A stretch of DNA of 64,000 nt from Clostridia bacterium (GTDB lineage Bacteria > Bacillota > Clostridia > Christensenellales > Aristaeellaceae), in contig JAFUFC010000025.1 in NCBI GenBank assembly GCA_017470095.1, positions 29,758 to 93,757 on the forward strand. Reading direction: 5' to 3'. Made by a program: the position numbers and the translations under genes. Within the stretch, counting starts at the first letter, position 1. Every line of letters begins with the position of its first letter. Shown one piece after another: positions 1 through 6,877 of this stretch. A model generated the notes under the pieces. It was not told the origin of the DNA. It saw only the letters and a program-made list of their open reading frames with translations, and made no database searches.

Positions 1-7
1 ATCCAAC

Positions 8-56
8 GGGGACAGCGTCCCCTTGGCACACGACTTTGCTCGCAAAGTCTAGTGTG
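8..56. repeat. Two adjacent perfect hairpins
   Basis: A hairpin GGGGAC-agc-GTCCCC (8-22) is followed at once by a second one, CACAC...GTGTG (27-31/52-56) enclosing ACTTTGC-tc-GCAAAGT (33-48). No T-tract follows, so neither is a convincing terminator. Paired subterminal hairpins occur at IS200/IS605 ends, but no transposase is in view, so this is only a possibility. The rest of 57-296 holds no gene I can support: one frame is open from base 1 to 273, but its translation resembles nothing I recognise. Confidence 0.35.
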
Positions 57-296
57 TTATTATACCTTTGCGAAGGAGCTGGCAGCGGACGGCTTGTTTT
101 GCCCGCAGGGATTGGGCAAAAGAAGACAGGCGCGGGCTGGAATTGCAGAGCGATTACAGCGGAGGGCGTCAGCCTGGGCCAGCACCGGAGTAGAGGGATA
201 CCGTTCCCCTATGTATCACTGCCCAAAGCAATTGGAAAATACACAAACGCAGCAGAGCGTGGTATCACAATAATATCAAATGTTGGTAGAAAAGCT

Positions 297-1289
297 TTAA
301 TGCATGTAAACCTGCGGAGCGCTTCCGCCAGGGCCTGGAAAAATGGCTTCGATTTTTTCTGCCGCGTCCTGGGGCAGCAGCCAATCCATAACCTTCAGGC
401 TGTCCATGAGCTGCGCTTGGGTGCGGGGACCCACCAGGGGCGCGGTGACACCCGGCCTGTTCAGCAGCCAGGCCATGCTGACCGTCGCCTCGTCCTGTCC
501 CAGTTCCAAACACAACTGATGGTACATTTTCAGCTGTGTCATCTGCGCCGGGGATAGTTTCCCCGCGTACTTTCCAGAACGCTGGCCGGATTGCATATTT
601 TTGAGCACGCTTCCGCTGAGCATGCCGCCCTGCAAAGGGCTCCAGGGAAGAAACGCCAGGCCCATTTCCATGGATGCGGGAATCAATTCGATTTCCGGCA
701 ACCGGGACAGCAGATTGTACTTGTTCTGATTGGCTACCAAACCCATGAAATGCCTTTCTTTGGCCGATGCCTGGGCCAGTGCCGCCTGATAGGCCGCGAA
801 ATTTCTGCCGGCGGCGTAATCAATTTTTCCTTCCGCAGTCAGCCGTTCAAACGCCGGCCAGATTTCCGCCCATTCCGCGTGGGGCGGCGGGTTGTGCATG
901 TACAAAAGCTCCACATGATCGGTCTGCAGCCTGCGCAAGCAGCCTTCCGTATGACGGCGGATCTTCCAAGCGGACAAGCCCTGTTCATCGTTGGGGCCGT
1001 CCAGGAGGTCATCCATGGGTTCAAAAATCTTCGTGGCCAGAATCACCCGCTCCCGCCGTCCGCCGCCCAGGCGGAACCAGCGACCGATGATTTCCTCCGT
1101 CCAGCCCCGCTTTCCCCCGTTTCGGCCACCGTACATGTTGGCGGTATCAAAAAAATTGACGCCATGGTCGATAGCGCAGTCCATGATGCGAAAGGCTTCC
1201 TTTTCCTCCGTGTTGGGCCCGAAATTCATGGTGCCCAAACAAAGCCGGCTCACCTTCACGCCCGTGCGGCCCAGATAGGTGTATTCCAT
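297..1289 (-). CDS. Aldo/keto reductase
   Basis: NAD(P)H-dependent oxidoreductase of the aldo/keto reductase superfamily, cytoplasmic, 330 residues, the usual length. The catalytic tetrad is visible: D48 and Y53 (FFDTANMY), K87 (ILATK) and H132 (LLYMH). The C-terminal NRPGVTAPLVGPRT stretch fits the cofactor-binding end of the barrel. An upstream in-frame ATG exists at 1361, but an AGGAGG site lies 7 bases before the ATG at 1289, so that start is chosen. It follows the hydrolase gene upstream on the same strand by 82 bases and is probably co-transcribed. The substrate is unknown; a sugar or aldehyde is likely from the surroundings. Confidence 0.88.
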   Translation of the reverse strand: MEYTYLGRTGVKVSRLCLGTMNFGPNTEEKEAFRIMDCAIDHGVNFFDTANMYGGRNGGKRGWTEEIIGRWFRLGGGRRERVILATKIFEPMDDLLDGPNDEQGLSAWKIRRHTEGCLRRLQTDHVELLYMHNPPPHAEWAEIWPAFERLTAEGKIDYAAGRNFAAYQAALAQASAKERHFMGLVANQNKYNLLSRLPEIELIPASMEMGLAFLPWSPLQGGMLSGSVLKNMQSGQRSGKYAGKLSPAQMTQLKMYHQLCLELGQDEATVSMAWLLNRPGVTAPLVGPRTQAQLMDSLKVMDWLLPQDAAEKIEAIFPGPGGSAPQVYMH

Positions 1290-1371
1290 TTTTCTTCCTC
1301 CTTTACCCGCTATCCATTGAAAGCCAGCTATGGAGCCGCGGAGTCCCCTGCTTGATATCACTTGCAGAGCT

Positions 1372-2436
1372 TTAATACAGCGGCATGATTTTTCCGGTTT
1401 CCATGTTCCGGGAAAACCGGCTCATGAATTCCCAGGCCAGGTTCAGCATGGCGGCCGTGGGCAAATGGGGCATGCCCTCCAGCGCAGCCATGCGCAGGAA
1501 CGCGTTTCCTTCGTCATTCTTCAAATCTCCGATGAACACCCGGAAGCCGTCCATCACCCGCACGCTGCTTTGATCCACAGGGAAGCCCAGCGTCCGTTCC
1601 ACGATATCCGGGCTTTCCTTAGCCGCCAGAATTTCTTCCCGGCTGCGGGGCTGGCACCGCCAGGCGTACAGCCGTCGCTGCCAGGCTTTTATTCGGCTGT
1701 CCAGGGTGATGGTGCGGCCGAATTCCTGGCCGGGCCGCAGGGGCAAATCTCTGGCATCCACATTCAGGGGCAGCTTGCCGCCATGCTCCTCGCAGCCGCA
1801 GAAATTGGCCAGGGGAAGTTCAATCGTGCGCAGCTGCTCCATCCGCTTATCTGTCACCCCGGCCGCTCCCAACCGGCCCGCGTCTTCCAGGCCGCAGAAA
1901 TTGCCCAGCGTGGCCGCCGCCGCCACTTTTTTGTAATTCCGCGCGGCAAATTCCAGCGCGAAACGCCCGTCATGGCTATGCCCCATTACGTACACCCGGG
2001 TCAGATCAACGGGGTACAAAGCGCCCGCTTCGTCAATCAGGCTGGCAAGCAGGTCGTTTGCGTCCGGGTCCTCCAGCACGAAGAACAGCAGGATGCATTC
2101 TCCGTTGGCGGCAATTTTAGTCAATTCATAAAAATACCCCAGCGCCGTTACGGCCAAATGCTCGTTGCCTTCGTACACTTCCTGCATTACGCACAACAGC
2201 GGGATTCTTTTTCCTTCTTCCCATCCGGCGGGGCATAAAGTGACCCATCGCTCTCCCTGGGAAAAATGAATGTCCATCTTGAGGCCCATTTTGCCAAAGT
2301 ATGCGATCAATTCTGGATCGTCAATCCGGTCAAACCGATGCTCCAGCCGGATTCCCTCCATCAGCTTTTCCCCGGCCAGGCTGTGCAGCACCGCATCCCG
2401 GTCAAAGCTGCCCAAGCTATATTTGTCCGCCATCAT
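1372..2436 (-). CDS. Alpha/beta-hydrolase-like protein, atypical nucleophile elbow
   Basis: About 354 residues from an ATG (ATGATG) preceded by GGGAAGGGA. The centre carries VYVMGHSHDG, which looks like the nucleophile elbow of an alpha/beta hydrolase (GxSxG), but the fifth position is D instead of G, with G one residue later. This resembles esterase or depolymerase-like enzymes, but I do not recognise the exact family. The frame stays open upstream to 2679 (435 residues), yet that N-terminal part reads as non-coding, while another frame there (2436-2705) looks coding. The gene is therefore either shorter than the open frame or frameshifted near 2440-2550. It precedes the aldo/keto reductase and is divergent from the GntR regulator. 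Confidence 0.6.
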   Translation of the reverse strand: MMADKYSLGSFDRDAVLHSLAGEKLMEGIRLEHRFDRIDDPELIAYFGKMGLKMDIHFSQGERWVTLCPAGWEEGKRIPLLCVMQEVYEGNEHLAVTALGYFYELTKIAANGECILLFFVLEDPDANDLLASLIDEAGALYPVDLTRVYVMGHSHDGRFALEFAARNYKKVAAAATLGNFCGLEDAGRLGAAGVTDKRMEQLRTIELPLANFCGCEEHGGKLPLNVDARDLPLRPGQEFGRTITLDSRIKAWQRRLYAWRCQPRSREEILAAKESPDIVERTLGFPVDQSSVRVMDGFRVFIGDLKNDEGNAFLRMAALEGMPHLPTAAMLNLAWEFMSRFSRNMETGKIMPLY

Positions 2437-2705
2437 CAGGTCCCTTCCCAGGCTGCCCCGGTACTCCCAATTGCCGGTGAGATGGAGTCCCGGCACAGCC
2501 AGAGACAGGCAAGATCGGATCGGGGAACGGAAACCGGTTCGCCCGTTTCCATTTTCATGTCCCGGCACAGCGCCTTGAACGCCGCCTTGTCTTCCCACAG
2601 CGGCGATACGTCCAGATATGATTTCTTGGAGCGCCGGGAAAGCGCCCAGGTGGGCGGGCCGGTACGCATCCGGATGCACAAAGCCGTGCGGGGCTTCAGC
2701 AGCAT
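2436..2705 (-). CDS. Short ORF, or displaced N-terminus of the downstream hydrolase
   Basis: An 89-residue frame whose middle (SYLDVSPLWEDKAAFKALCRDM) has the codon pattern of real coding sequence. Its TGA overlaps the ATG of the hydrolase frame by one base (TGATG). Two readings are possible: a small translationally coupled cistron, or the true N-terminus of the hydrolase separated by a single-base frameshift around 2440-2550. No clear ribosome binding site precedes its first ATG, which argues for a frameshifted or decayed gene. Function unknown. Confidence 0.35.
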   Translation of the reverse strand: MLLKPRTALCIRMRTGPPTWALSRRSKKSYLDVSPLWEDKAAFKALCRDMKMETGEPVSVPRSDLACLWLCRDSISPAIGSTGAAWEGT

Positions 2706-2781
2706 TGCCTACATGGAGGACGGCATTTACGCCCCTAAGGGGTAAAATGAATTTTTTCCAATTAATATGAAAAGGAGATGA

Positions 2782-2811
2782 TTGACATAGACATTTGATA
2801 TGATTTACAAT
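2782..2811 (+). promoter_or_regulatory. Sigma-A promoter of the GntR gene
   Basis: TTGACA (2782-2787), an 18-base spacer and TACAAT (2806-2811). The -10 box lies inside the inverted repeat at 2792-2829. It drives the regulator gene starting at 2842. Confidence 0.7.
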
Positions 2812-2829
2812 ACATCATCATATCAAATG
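2792..2829. promoter_or_regulatory. Operator: perfect 13-bp inverted repeat over the -10 box
   Basis: CATTTGATATGAT (2792-2804) is repeated exactly in reverse complement at 2817-2829, with 12 bases between. The spacer contains the -10 hexamer, so a bound repressor would block transcription of the downstream GntR-family gene; autoregulation is the natural reading. It also lies upstream of the minus-strand hydrolase genes and could control both directions. Confidence 0.7.
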
Positions 2830-2841
2830 AGGAGATGCGCA

Positions 2842-3603
2842 ATGAAGCAGAATGCAACCCTTACCGGAGAGAGCAATGGCCCCAAGTACGTGCAGGTGTA
2901 CAGCCAATTGAAGGCGGATATTCTGTCCGGCGCCTACCCGCCCAACACCTATCTGCCCACGGAGGATGAGCTGGTGAGCAGCTTGACCGTGAGCAAGACC
3001 ACGCTACGCCACGCCATTGCCCTGCTGCGAGATGAAAAGATGATCGTCGTGCAGCAAGGCATCGGCATGCGGGTGCTGCCCCAGGGGCGCAATCCCATCT
3101 CCAACGAGAAATATAAACACAGCAACGACATCAGAATTGAGTTGCTGGCGGATCATCCCCAGGTGACCACCACCACCCAGCCGGTGATCGATATTGTGCC
3201 GGCGGAGATCCGGGTGGCCCAGCAATTGCAGATCGCGACCGGCGATATGGTGAACCGGGTGCAGCGGCTGCAGATGGTGAATGATAAGGTGTATGGCTAC
3301 ATCGTGGACTATATCCCCACGGCCCTGGTGCCCCGGTTTCAGATCGACAATGGGGAATTCTTTTACGATGTGCTGGAAAAGGATTACGGCATGACCCACG
3401 ATTCGGCGGAGGAAACCATCTCCGCCGTCAATGCGGGGTTCGTGGAGGCCCGGATGCTGGATATCAATCCCGGCAGCCCGCTGCTCTTTCTGCGGCGGGT
3501 GGTGACAGGGCCCAAGGGCATCTTCGTCTACGCCGAAAACCTTCTGAAGCCGGATCTGTTCCAGCTGGTGGTATCTCTGGGCTCCTTCCGCCAAGGCGAA
3601 TAA
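2842..3603 (+). CDS. GntR-family transcriptional regulator (HutC/UTRA type)
   Basis: Ligand-responsive DNA-binding repressor, 253 residues. The N-terminal winged helix covers about residues 15-85 (KYVQVYSQLKADILSG, then LPTEDELVSSLTVSKTTLRHAI), and a UTRA effector domain covers about 100-245. The start at 2842 follows GAGGAG; the upstream ATG at 2800 lies within the operator and before the likely transcription start, so it is rejected. UTRA domains commonly bind sugars or sugar phosphates. It probably regulates itself, the type B carboxylesterase downstream, and perhaps the divergent hydrolase and reductase genes. Confidence 0.88.
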   Translation: MKQNATLTGESNGPKYVQVYSQLKADILSGAYPPNTYLPTEDELVSSLTVSKTTLRHAIALLRDEKMIVVQQGIGMRVLPQGRNPISNEKYKHSNDIRIELLADHPQVTTTTQPVIDIVPAEIRVAQQLQIATGDMVNRVQRLQMVNDKVYGYIVDYIPTALVPRFQIDNGEFFYDVLEKDYGMTHDSAEETISAVNAGFVEARMLDINPGSPLLFLRRVVTGPKGIFVYAENLLKPDLFQLVVSLGSFRQGE

Positions 3604-3611
3604 AATTCTGA

Positions 3612-3709
3612 TGGGCGCTGACTGATCGGACAAGCCTGAACCGATCTAAGCCCATACAAAATCAGCATGGTGCATTGCAATCGGGAAAGCGGCTGCAATG
3701 CACTTTTTT
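3612..3709 (+). terminator. Structured leader ending in an intrinsic terminator, between gntR and the carboxylesterase
   Basis: GTGCATTGCA (3670-3679) pairs with TGCAATGCAC (3694-3703), followed by six T: a good intrinsic terminator. Upstream a second nested hairpin is visible: GATCGG...CCGATC (about 3624-3646) inside GGGC...GCCC. Only 24 bases separate the T-tract from the next ATG, leaving no room for a separate promoter after it, so expression of the carboxylesterase would need read-through or a promoter inside this stretch. Confidence 0.6.
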
Positions 3710-3733
3710 CTTGAACGACGAAAGGATGGACTC

Positions 3734-5344
3734 ATGAGCTTGACATGCGTAAAGACCACCTACGGCTGGGTGAAAGGAACGGAATTGACAGGAGCATATG
3801 ATGGGATCGCCTGCTTTAAGGCCATTCCCTATGCCAAGCCTCCTGTGGGGAAACTGCGGTTTGCCCCGCCCGTTCCTCCGGAGCCCTGGGAAGGCGTATT
3901 GGAGTGTAATCAATGGCCCGATATTCCGTTGCAGAACGAATTGACTGGGCCCGCAGCCATGGAATTGTATTTTGAGCCCATGGGCAGGCAGAGCGAGGAT
4001 TGCCTGTACATCAATGTGCATACTCCCGCTTGCTCGCCGGATGAGAAGCTGCCGGTGCTTTTGTGGTATCACGATGGCGGGCTTACCAACGGATATGCCT
4101 ACGATCCCCGTTTCCAGGCCAAACGCATGGCCAAAGAAGGCATGGTGGTGGTGTCTGTTGGGCACCGGCTGGGCACGTTTGGGTATCTGGCGCTGCCGCA
4201 GCTGAAAGCCGATGACGGCTGCGTGGGCAATTACGGCTTCATGGATACGCTGCTGGGCCTTGAATGGGTGCGGGACAACGTGACTGCTTTCGGGGGCGAT
4301 CCAGACAATGTGACGCTGGCCGGCGAATCGGGCGGCACGGTCAAGTGCTGCGCTTTGGCGGCGTGCAGCCAGGCTAAGGGCATGTTCAGGCGGGTGATCA
4401 ACCAGAGCGGACTTCAATGGAAACTGCAGATTGATACGGAAGAACAGGCTTTCAGGCGCGGGCAGGATTTTCTTCGGCAATTGGGCCTGGATCCCGATAT
4501 TTCCGCGGAGGAGCTGCGCGCCCTGCCGGTGGAAAAGCTGATGTTGCCCATTGATCCCCATGACCTGCCGGGAAAGATTTCAGTGGATGGGAAGTTTTTT
4601 TCCGGCTTGTTTGAAGATGCTATGATGGCAAACATCGCCGGCGTGGATTTCCTGAACGTGGTCTGCGGCGGCGAAGGTGCCCCCGGCTATCCGGCGGAAT
4701 ATCTCAACGAACGAGGGAGAATCGATTCCGTTCAGCATTTCTATGATTTTTATCGGCAATTGCTGGGACCGTTGTATGACGAATATGATTTTGAGCGTCT
4801 GGTCCCCGTTACCGTTGACAATCTGGCAAGAGAATCCTTCCGTATCGCCACCTTGGGGCTGGCTCCTAACGTGCGCAGCAATGTGGCCCGGAATGTGATG
4901 CTCGCTCGGCTCTTTTCAAAGATTCACGCCCAGGCGCATCCCGGCAGCAAGGCCTACACCGCCCGGTTCTGGCAATTGTGGCCCCGGCGCGCGGATTACG
5001 ATCCGGAAAATCCCGCTTTTGAGCGCACTATGGCGGAGCATCCCCTGCCGCCCCACGGATCGGACATGTGGTATTCCACCGGCACCCTGGAGGAAATCGA
5101 CACGCCCTACCGGGTGTGGACGAAAGCAGATCATACCGCTTCCCAGTATTTTGTGCAGTACCTTGCGAATTTCATTAAGTTCGGCACGCCCAATGGCTAC
5201 GACGCTGCCCTGCCTTCATGGCCCGAAGAGCCCATGACCTTTATGGATCTGTGCGCTGTGCCTCAGGGACATCTAAATGGTGAAGAACCTTTGGATTCGC
5301 TGATCGAAGCCTTTGTGCGCAGGGAATTTCATATTGATTACTGA
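3734..5344 (+). CDS. Type B carboxylesterase
   Basis: Serine esterase of the carboxylesterase/cholinesterase family, 536 residues, the usual bacterial length, with no signal peptide and so cytoplasmic. The family signatures are present: AIPYAKPPVGKLRF near residue 30, EDCLYINV near 88, the oxyanion region WYHDGG near 111, and the nucleophile elbow GESGGT with S199. The ATG at 3734 follows AAAGGA by 8 bases; the in-frame ATG at 3698 lies inside the terminator hairpin and is rejected. It probably deacylates an imported plant-derived ester, given the many esterases nearby. The substrate cannot be read from the sequence. Confidence 0.9.
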   Translation: MSLTCVKTTYGWVKGTELTGAYDGIACFKAIPYAKPPVGKLRFAPPVPPEPWEGVLECNQWPDIPLQNELTGPAAMELYFEPMGRQSEDCLYINVHTPACSPDEKLPVLLWYHDGGLTNGYAYDPRFQAKRMAKEGMVVVSVGHRLGTFGYLALPQLKADDGCVGNYGFMDTLLGLEWVRDNVTAFGGDPDNVTLAGESGGTVKCCALAACSQAKGMFRRVINQSGLQWKLQIDTEEQAFRRGQDFLRQLGLDPDISAEELRALPVEKLMLPIDPHDLPGKISVDGKFFSGLFEDAMMANIAGVDFLNVVCGGEGAPGYPAEYLNERGRIDSVQHFYDFYRQLLGPLYDEYDFERLVPVTVDNLARESFRIATLGLAPNVRSNVARNVMLARLFSKIHAQAHPGSKAYTARFWQLWPRRADYDPENPAFERTMAEHPLPPHGSDMWYSTGTLEEIDTPYRVWTKADHTASQYFVQYLANFIKFGTPNGYDAALPSWPEEPMTFMDLCAVPQGHLNGEEPLDSLIEAFVRREFHIDY

Positions 5345-5422
5345 TATTCTGCGGGATGCTGAACCCCAGGGGCAGCAGTTTGAACAGGAGATGAAAGCGC
5401 CGAGCGTTCCGGCTACACGTCC

Positions 5423-6148
5423 ATGGGAGGCGATGAAATGTGGCACCGTTTTGAAATGCAGTCCGAATATGAGGAGATGACATCGGGACTTTTCCTGCCC
5501 ATCTTTGTACGGGATGTTTCAGCATCCTCATTCTTTGAAGCGGGATTGAAAAAACTGACGAAAGACTCTCTTTCAGACGGGATCACACTGAAAGATAAGG
5601 ATGTTCAAATCAGCTTTGCCATGTCAGGAGTTGACGTGATGAAAGTGGACATTGACAGCGAATCACGTCCACGGATGATATCCATCGCAGAACGGCAAGC
5701 GATACAGTTCAAAGAGCTGATCCAGAGCAAAAAGCCGGACAAAAAGTGCGGGACGATTGTGCAAAATATTTATAATCAACTGAACCGAATGGATTTTGTG
5801 GAAGCCGGAGATCTTCGGCGGTATATTCAGCGTGTTGTAGATAATATGACAGCAGAAGAACTGCAAAAAGTCGAGAGCGCTTTCTTGTTCTATGTCAACC
5901 GTATCAAGGCAAAAATTCTGGAATTGGTGGATGAATACCGGGAAAAGCAGTTCTTCCATCTGATCGAAACCGGGAAAATTAAGCTGGAAGCTCGCTGGCA
6001 ATTCCCAAAGTTGATTACCCCTGTGCCCACGATGATGCCGCTCTCAAAAGCCCTCTATACTGACGAAGTCGATGTAAAACGGTTTTGAAATGCAGGTCAT
6101 TAAGTTTATCGCCTCTCTTGATAATGTGGTTTGGTGGCATCGGAATAG
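5423..6148 (+). pseudogene. Remnant of a type III restriction enzyme Res-like subunit (C-terminal region)
   Basis: The translation from about 5440 matches my memory of the C-terminal part of Res/DEAD-helicase subunits: EEMTSGLFLPIFVRDV, then NQLNRMDFVEAGDLRRYI, then WQFPKLITPVPTMMPLSKALY. The helicase motor is missing. The frame breaks at an A-run (6076-6079): dropping one A joins it to NGFEMQVIKFIASLDNVVWWHRN in the next frame, a typical continuation of this family. That second frame stops resembling the family just after WWHRN (about 6148). It is thus truncated at both ends and frameshifted, a dead leftover of a defence or mobile module. No methyltransferase (Mod) gene is near. Confidence 0.7.
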
Positions 6149-6250
6149 TCATTTTTATTCATTGTTTAACCTCCTGAAAATTGTTGACTGTCAATTGCCT
6201 TTCAGCGGGAGGCTTGTCGATTGCCGGCAAACCCCCCGGTCAGCCTACAA
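6149..6250 (-). other. Junction segment with a stray gene start
   Basis: About 100 bases between the two truncated genes match neither. On the minus strand they hold TTGACA, an AGGAGG site and an ATG that opens only an 18-codon frame (MNKNDYS...) running into the Res remnant. This looks like the 5' end of a third gene caught in a rearrangement scar. No insertion-sequence ends or direct repeats are visible to me. Confidence 0.4.
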
Positions 6251-6672
6251 TCTCCGATGCCGTAGGTCTGGCCGTCATAAGCCCAAGCGTCCATGAAGGA
6301 ATATTTTTCAGACAGGGTCTCAACGGCGCCGAAAGGCGCGAAGTAGGTGGGCAGCTCGTCCTTGGCCACAGTGGGGATGCCCATGATGGTCCAGTTGTCA
6401 GTGCCCACGCGCAGCAATGCGTTTTCAGCGTAGTCGGTAATCAGATCATAGGTGATGTTCACATTGGGATAGATTTCCTGGAACTTTTTCACATATCCGT
6501 CCAGCAGTTCGCGGCGGTCGGTGCGGTGATAGGCAAATACCAGATCAGCGGCCAGGTCGGTGTTTTCACCGAGGACCAGTTTGTCAAAGGTGGGCAATTC
6601 TTCCGCGGCGGCGAAAGAAACTGTGCTCAGCACAACGCACAGCGCAAGGATCAACGTCAGCAGCTTCTTCAT
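6202..6672 (-). pseudogene. Truncated sugar ABC transporter solute-binding protein
   Basis: The N-terminal 140 or so residues of a family 1 extracellular binding protein (COG1653 type). A signal peptide ends in FAAA-EE, followed by a typical fold start (KKFQEIYPNVNITYDL, then DAWAYDGQTYGIG). Normal members have about 420 residues; here the match stops after GQTYGIG and a stop follows 16 residues later, so the 3' two thirds are lost at the junction near 6250. The AGGAGG site and the start at 6672 are intact, so a short secreted fragment may still be made. It is divergent from the beta-mannosidase and may once have supplied its importer. Confidence 0.8.
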
Positions 6673-6816
6673 GATTCTTTTCCTCCTTGTTCTTAATTAA
6701 GCTAAATGATAGCTTAACGACAGTTATATTGTGAAGTTAAATATTATCTTTGTTAATGGGTTTTTGTGGTTTTTGCATAATTTTTTCCTTTTTAGTTATA
6801 CAACATTTTGCGATGA

Positions 6817-6846
6817 TTGACAGTTCTCCGCGGGCCATGGTAAAAT
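6817..6846 (+). promoter_or_regulatory. Sigma-A promoter of the beta-mannosidase gene
   Basis: TTGACA (6817-6822), an 18-base spacer and TAAAAT (6841-6846), about 30 bases before the start codon. The AT-rich stretch 6690-6800 upstream is shared with the divergent truncated binding-protein gene. Confidence 0.65.
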
Positions 6847-6877
6847 TCTATTAAAATTAACGATTAAGGGCGGTGGA

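Noticed and set aside
5423-6148. Functional restriction-modification or defence system
   Set aside because: The helicase part is absent, there is a frameshift, and no methyltransferase is nearby; it is a remnant.
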